A stretch of DNA of 8,516 bases from Gammaproteobacteria bacterium (GTDB lineage Bacteria > Pseudomonadota > Gammaproteobacteria > SZUA-229): the NCBI GenBank assembly GCA_021768055.1, contig JAASSE010000020.1, forward strand, positions 1 through 8,516, read 5' to 3'. The position numbers and the translations under genes were made by a program. The notes below the pieces were generated by a model, which worked only from the letters and a program-made list of their open reading frames with translations, searched no databases and was not told the DNA's origin. The first letter of the stretch is position 1. Every line of letters starts with the position of its first letter. This document shows positions 5,073 to 8,516 of this stretch, piece after piece.

Positions 5073-6692
5073 ATGAGTAAGTCTGTCAGAATCGCCATGG
5101 TACAGGATAATTTTCTTGTCGGCGATATTATTGGAAATGCCCGGCATATTATCCGTCTCGCCCAGTCAGCCGCGGAGCAGCACGCCGGGCTGGTGATCTT
5201 CCCGGAACTGGCATTAACCGGTTATCCGCCGGAAGATTTACTGTACCGCCCGGGATTCATCGCGCAGATTGAGACAGCTATTAAAGACATTGCGCGCTCC
5301 GTTGCGGGTATTGATGTGTTGCTGGGCTTGCCCAGGTCGCATGATAGTAATGCCTACAATACGGCGATCTGGTTGCGCGACGGACAATGCATCGCTGAAT
5401 ACCATAAACAGTCGCTGCCGAATTATTCCGTCTTCGATGAAGTGCGTTATTTCTCACCGGGAGATGAGACCTGCGTGGTTGAATTGAACGGTACCCGGTT
5501 TGGACTGCTGATCTGTGAAGACGCTTGGGAGAAAGAACCGGCAGCGGCAACTGTGGCCGACGGTGCGGATGCGTTGATCGTCCTGAATGCGTCACCGTTT
5601 CATGGCGGCAAATATGCAGAACGCCTGCACATGCTGGAACAACGTGCACAGGAAAACAGCGTGCCCATGTTTTATATCAACATGGTCGGTGGCCAGGATG
5701 AACTGGTGTTCGATGGTGAATCACTGGTTGTTGACGGCGCTGGCAAGCTGGTATGCAGGGCTGCAGCATTTGAACCTGCGATTGAATTGATTGATCTTGA
5801 ATCCGGCGGCCCTGTTGCGGTTAATGGCGTTCCCGCCGAAGCGCTGCAATATGAGCAGGCCGTCTACAGCGCCCTGGTACTTGGCGTTAAGGACTTTGTA
5901 ACCAAGAACGGATTCAGTGGCGTTCTTGTTGGATTGTCAGGCGGCGTGGATTCTGCCTTGACGCTTGCGATCGCGGCCGATGCGCTGGGTGCTGACAATG
6001 TGCAGGCGGTGATGATGCCATCACGCTTTACTTCGGTTATGAGCCTTGAAGATGCGGAAAGCGAGGCACGCGCACTGGGTGTTCGCTACGATATTATTTC
6101 TATTGAAAGTGCGTTTGAAGCTTTTCTTGATTCACTTGAAGACGTGTTTGAAGGTGCCGGGCCTGATGTTACAGAAGAGAACATACAGGCGCGTTGTCGC
6201 GGACTGATTCTGATGGCGATTTCAAATAAGAGCGGACGTATGCTGCTGGCCACTGGTAACAAGAGTGAAATGGCCGTCGGTTATGCCACCCTGTACGGCG
6301 ACATGTGTGGAGGATTTGCGCCATTAAAAGATGTATACAAGACACTCGTGTATCGTCTGTGCCGTTACCGCAACTCGCTGGGCCAGGTTATACCCGAACG
6401 TGTAATCATGCGTGCGCCGTCAGCCGAGTTAAAAGAAGGCCAGGTTGATCAGGACTCGCTGCCCGCATACGAAGTGCTCGATAAAATACTCGAACTGTCG
6501 GTCGAGCAGGACATGTCAGTCGAAGACGTCATAAAGCAAGGCTTTGACAGGGAAACCGTTGAAAAAGTAGTTGCACTGGTGCAGCGCAATGAATACAAGC
6601 GCCGGCAGTCAGCACCGGGGGTGCGCATAACACGGCGGGCGTTCGGACGGGACCGGCGTTATCCGATTACATCGGGGTATCGCAGGAAGTGA
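5073..6692 (+). CDS. nadE: Glutamine-dependent NAD+ synthetase NadE
   Basis: The 539-residue two-domain enzyme amidates nicotinic acid adenine dinucleotide to NAD+ with ATP, taking ammonia from glutamine; it is cytosolic and acts in the last step of NAD synthesis. The N-terminal nitrilase-type glutaminase (about 5-245) shows its triad: Glu45 (FPELALTGYPPEDLL), Lys112 (YHKQSLPNY) and Cys148 (LLICEDAW). The C-terminal synthetase (about 262-539) has the ATP-pyrophosphatase loop SGGVDS at 289-294, LLATGNKSE at 391-399 and DQDSLPAY at 459-466. The length matches bacterial glutamine-dependent enzymes of about 540 residues, unlike the short ammonia-dependent NadE of E. coli (about 275). GAGAG lies 5 bases before the ATG. 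The gene is divergent from the pil operon and there is no sign of a functional link to it. Confidence 0.95.
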   Translation: MSKSVRIAMVQDNFLVGDIIGNARHIIRLAQSAAEQHAGLVIFPELALTGYPPEDLLYRPGFIAQIETAIKDIARSVAGIDVLLGLPRSHDSNAYNTAIWLRDGQCIAEYHKQSLPNYSVFDEVRYFSPGDETCVVELNGTRFGLLICEDAWEKEPAAATVADGADALIVLNASPFHGGKYAERLHMLEQRAQENSVPMFYINMVGGQDELVFDGESLVVDGAGKLVCRAAAFEPAIELIDLESGGPVAVNGVPAEALQYEQAVYSALVLGVKDFVTKNGFSGVLVGLSGGVDSALTLAIAADALGADNVQAVMMPSRFTSVMSLEDAESEARALGVRYDIISIESAFEAFLDSLEDVFEGAGPDVTEENIQARCRGLILMAISNKSGRMLLATGNKSEMAVGYATLYGDMCGGFAPLKDVYKTLVYRLCRYRNSLGQVIPERVIMRAPSAELKEGQVDQDSLPAYEVLDKILELSVEQDMSVEDVIKQGFDRETVEKVVALVQRNEYKRRQSAPGVRITRRAFGRDRRYPITSGYRRK

Positions 6693-6700
6693 TCTTAATC

Positions 6701-6720
6701 GTCCACGCGTAAGCGGGGAC
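6701..6720. terminator. Hairpin between convergent nadE and bamD, weak terminator candidate
   Basis: GTCC pairs with GGAC and CGC pairs with GCG around a GTAA loop, with one A-G mismatch in the stem. It sits in the 37-base space between two convergent stop codons, where a two-way terminator is expected. Neither strand has a T-run right after the stem, so efficient intrinsic termination is doubtful. Confidence 0.35.
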
Positions 6721-6729
6721 CCATTAAAC

Positions 6730-7521
6730 TCAAAAAATCTGGTACCACTTCTTCGGTGGTGGTTCCAGCTCGGTTTCAGGACGCTGTACGTTTGAGACCG
6801 GCGATTTATTCATGTCGATGATGCGCTGCGTGTCGGCGGCGAGATTTTCCAGACCCATTTCGCGGTATGCGGTCAGCATGATTTCAAGCGCACGGTTTCG
6901 CCATACGGATTCTTCATAACGTTCAATCACGATCTTGGCGCGATTGGCAGCACCCAGCCATGCCTTTCGGCTCAGGTAGTATTCAGCCACCTTGATTTCA
7001 TGCTGGGCGATTTCATTACGTAAAAAAATCATGCGTTGATGAGCGTCAGCGGCGTAGCTGCTGTCTGGATAGCGCCGTACCAGTGTCGAGAAATCATTGA
7101 ATGCGTTGTGCAGGGATTCCATCTCATGTTCGGACTTGTCTTTCGGGAACCAGCGGTCGAGAACACCACTGCCGCGCTTGGAATTCACCAGGCCTTTCAG
7201 GTAGTACACGTAATCGATGTTGGGGTCGCGCGGATTGAGGCGAATAAAACGGTCGGCTGCGCTGATCGCGGCATCGGGTTCATCGAACTTGTAGTAGGAG
7301 TAGGCGATATCAAGCTGTGCCTGTTTTGCATAGGGATCAAACGGGAACCGTGCTTCCAGGGTCTCCAGGTGCTTGATTGCTGTTTCGGTCTCTCCCGAAT
7401 ACAGGGCCTGGGTGGCTTCCTCATAGAAGTCTTTTGCAGTCCAGTCTTTTGTCGGGTCTTCTTTGAGCGTACTGCAGGCGTGCAACAGCAGTAGCGGGAT
7501 TAACACAAATAAATAACGCAT
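6730..7521 (-). CDS. bamD: Outer-membrane assembly lipoprotein BamD
   Basis: The protein has 263 residues. A lipoprotein signal peptide ends at LLLHAC with the lipidated Cys16; Ser at +2 predicts transfer to the outer membrane rather than retention in the inner membrane. The mature part carries TPR-like helical repeats (about 28-235). Family stretches seen are FYEEATQALYSGETETAIKH, LEARFPFDPYAKQAQLDIAY, GLVNSKRGSGVLDRWF, RRYPDSSYAADA and VAEYYLSRKAWLGAANRA. BamD (older name ComL) is the essential periplasm-facing scaffold of the BAM complex, which inserts beta-barrel proteins such as the PilQ secretin. The C-terminal tail is proline-rich. The ATG at 7521 gives a complete signal peptide, although no clear Shine-Dalgarno precedes it. 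The gene is divergent from rluD, a pairing common in gammaproteobacteria. Confidence 0.95.
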   Translation of the reverse strand: MRYLFVLIPLLLLHACSTLKEDPTKDWTAKDFYEEATQALYSGETETAIKHLETLEARFPFDPYAKQAQLDIAYSYYKFDEPDAAISAADRFIRLNPRDPNIDYVYYLKGLVNSKRGSGVLDRWFPKDKSEHEMESLHNAFNDFSTLVRRYPDSSYAADAHQRMIFLRNEIAQHEIKVAEYYLSRKAWLGAANRAKIVIERYEESVWRNRALEIMLTAYREMGLENLAADTQRIIDMNKSPVSNVQRPETELEPPPKKWYQIF

Positions 7522-7536
7522 GAACTAAATGTATCG

Positions 7537-7564
7537 TTGGTTATAACAATGTTTCCGTTAGAAT
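7537..7564 (+). promoter_or_regulatory. Candidate promoter for rluD
   Basis: TTGGTT (7537-7542) and TAGAAT (7559-7564) are spaced by 16 bases. The predicted start near 7571 gives a leader of about 30 bases. The -35 keeps only TTG of the consensus, so the call is weak. It lies face to face with the bamD -10 box in a 79-base divergent spacer. Confidence 0.3.
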
Positions 7565-7569
7565 GGCGC

Positions 7570-7575
7570 ATTATA
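7570..7575 (-). promoter_or_regulatory. Candidate -10 box for bamD
   Basis: The minus strand reads TATAAT exactly, which places the bamD start near 7563 and gives a leader of about 42 bases. No clear -35 is present. It partly overlaps the predicted rluD start region, so the two divergent promoters may interfere with each other. Confidence 0.45.
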
Positions 7576-7600
7576 CCCGAGTTCAATCGATCTCATTTAA

Positions 7601-8516
7601 ATGTCTGATACCCCCATCATTAAACAGGTCACTGAACAGTTTGCAGGCCAGCGGCTCGACGCTGCGCTGGCAAGCATGTTCCCGGATTATTCCCGCAGCC
7701 GGCTGCAACAATGGATCCGCGATGGCCAGGTATTGCTGGATGGCGAGGTGGTGAAGCCACGCACCCGGCTGGCCGGCGATGAAATACTGCAGCTGACGGT
7801 ACAGCCGGAACCCTGCATGGAAGATTTCACGCCGCAGGATATTGCGCTGGATATCGTGTACGAGGATGACGATATTATCGTTCTGAACAAGCCGGCAGGC
7901 CTGGTGGTGCATCCTGCAGCTGGCCACGCCAGCGGCACCCTGGTGAACGCATTGTTATTTCACGATGCGGAACTCGGTAATTTGCCCAGGGCCGGCATTG
8001 TGCATCGGCTCGACAAGGACACCACCGGATTGATGGTGATCGCGCGCAACCTTAAAGCACACAAGCACCTGGTCGAGGAGCTGCAACAACGCACGATAAA
8101 GCGCGAATACCAGGCCGTGGTACAGGGGGTGATTACTGCCGGGGGGACGATTGATGCACCGATCGGGCGGCATTCACGCGACCGAGTCCGTATGTGTGTA
8201 CGCGAGGACGGTAAGCCGGCAATCACGCATTACCGGGTGCTCAAGCGTTATCGCGAACACAGCCATGTTCAACTGCAGCTGGAATCCGGGCGTACCCACC
8301 AGATCCGGGTACACATGCAATACATCAGGCATCCCCTTATCGGTGATCCGGTTTACGGCGGCCGTCCCAAAATACCGGCACAGGCAGACGCGGCCTTCAT
8401 CGAAGTGCTGCGCAGTTTTAACCGACAGGCGCTGCACGCTTTTCGCCTGAGCCTGCTGCAGCCGAGCACGGGAGAACCGATGTCATGGCAGGTACCCCTG
8501 CCGGATGACATGGTGC
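7601..8516 (+). CDS. rluD: 23S rRNA pseudouridine synthase RluD (3' end cut by right edge)
   Basis: The frame from the ATG at 7601 stays open for 305 codons to the right edge. An N-terminal S4 RNA-binding domain (about 12-75, GQRLDAALASMFPDYSRSRL) is followed by the RluA-family catalytic domain. The active-site motif HRLDKDTTGL spans 135-144 with catalytic Asp138, close to Asp139 of E. coli RluD. KPAGLVVHPAAGH (97-109), ESGRTHQIRVHM (228-239) and HPLIGDPVYGG (244-254) are further family motifs. RluD makes pseudouridines in helix 69 of 23S rRNA (positions 1911, 1915 and 1917) during late 50S assembly. E. coli RluD has 326 residues, so about 20 residues are missing. The S4 domain and the divergent bamD favour RluD over RluA or RluC. 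The ATG has a poor ribosome site. Confidence 0.93.
   Translation, partial: MSDTPIIKQVTEQFAGQRLDAALASMFPDYSRSRLQQWIRDGQVLLDGEVVKPRTRLAGDEILQLTVQPEPCMEDFTPQDIALDIVYEDDDIIVLNKPAGLVVHPAAGHASGTLVNALLFHDAELGNLPRAGIVHRLDKDTTGLMVIARNLKAHKHLVEELQQRTIKREYQAVVQGVITAGGTIDAPIGRHSRDRVRMCVREDGKPAITHYRVLKRYREHSHVQLQLESGRTHQIRVHMQYIRHPLIGDPVYGGRPKIPAQADAAFIEVLRSFNRQALHAFRLSLLQPSTGEPMSWQVPLPDDMV

Noticed and set aside
7036..7494. Open frame of 152 codons on the plus strand opposite bamD
   Set aside because: It lies entirely within bamD, whose lipobox and TPR repeats are clear; no motif or ribosome site supports the antisense frame.
1..8516. Search for mobile elements, CRISPR, tRNA or rRNA genes and defence or toxin genes
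   Set aside because: No direct-repeat arrays, terminal inverted repeats, transposase-like frames or RNA genes are visible; nearly all the sequence is accounted for by conserved genes.

Overview
The window is a conserved chromosomal block of a gammaproteobacterium. It holds a type IV pilus regulation and pilin locus next to housekeeping genes for NAD synthesis, outer-membrane assembly and rRNA modification. The evidence for the group is the set of full-length families (PilS, PilR, PilA, PilB, BamD, RluD and a PP0621-type small protein) and their order; I cannot name a genus from the sequence. There are no insertion sequences, tRNA or rRNA genes, CRISPR arrays, phage genes or other signs of recent transfer.

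Layout, left to right. Bases 1-267 (minus) are the start of pilB, cut by the left edge. Bases 501-896 (minus) encode a small prepilin with a cysteine pair. Bases 1099-1560 (minus) encode the probable major pilin PilA, which has no cysteine. A strong intrinsic terminator (about 1050-1074) separates the two pilins. Bases 1561-1804 are the pilA control region, with a near-consensus sigma-54 promoter (1639-1654) and a perfect 19-bp palindrome (1742-1760) at enhancer distance. Bases 1805-3136 and 3165-4859 (minus) are pilR and pilS, and 4798-5040 (minus) is a small membrane-anchored putative zinc protein of the PP0621 type that overlaps pilS. Divergent from it, nadE (5073-6692, plus) encodes glutamine-dependent NAD+ synthetase. 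It converges on bamD (6730-7521, minus). rluD (7601 to the right edge, plus) is divergent from bamD and is cut at its 3' end.

How the genes work together. PilS is a six-helix membrane histidine kinase and PilR is its NtrC-type sigma-54 activator. The DNA just downstream of pilR carries the promoter type that PilR would act on, so sensor, activator, probable operator, promoter and target pilin lie in one stretch of about 3.5 kb. In Pseudomonas aeruginosa, PilS monitors the amount of PilA in the inner membrane, and the same feedback is a reasonable inference here. The second pilin and pilB have no sigma-54 motif upstream but do have plausible sigma-70 elements. An inverted repeat with 10-bp arms (376-402) lies at the pilB promoter.

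I found no wholly new system. The most useful leads are the pilA control region, the inverted repeat at pilB, the tandem pilins with opposite cysteine content, and the unusual pilS translation start.
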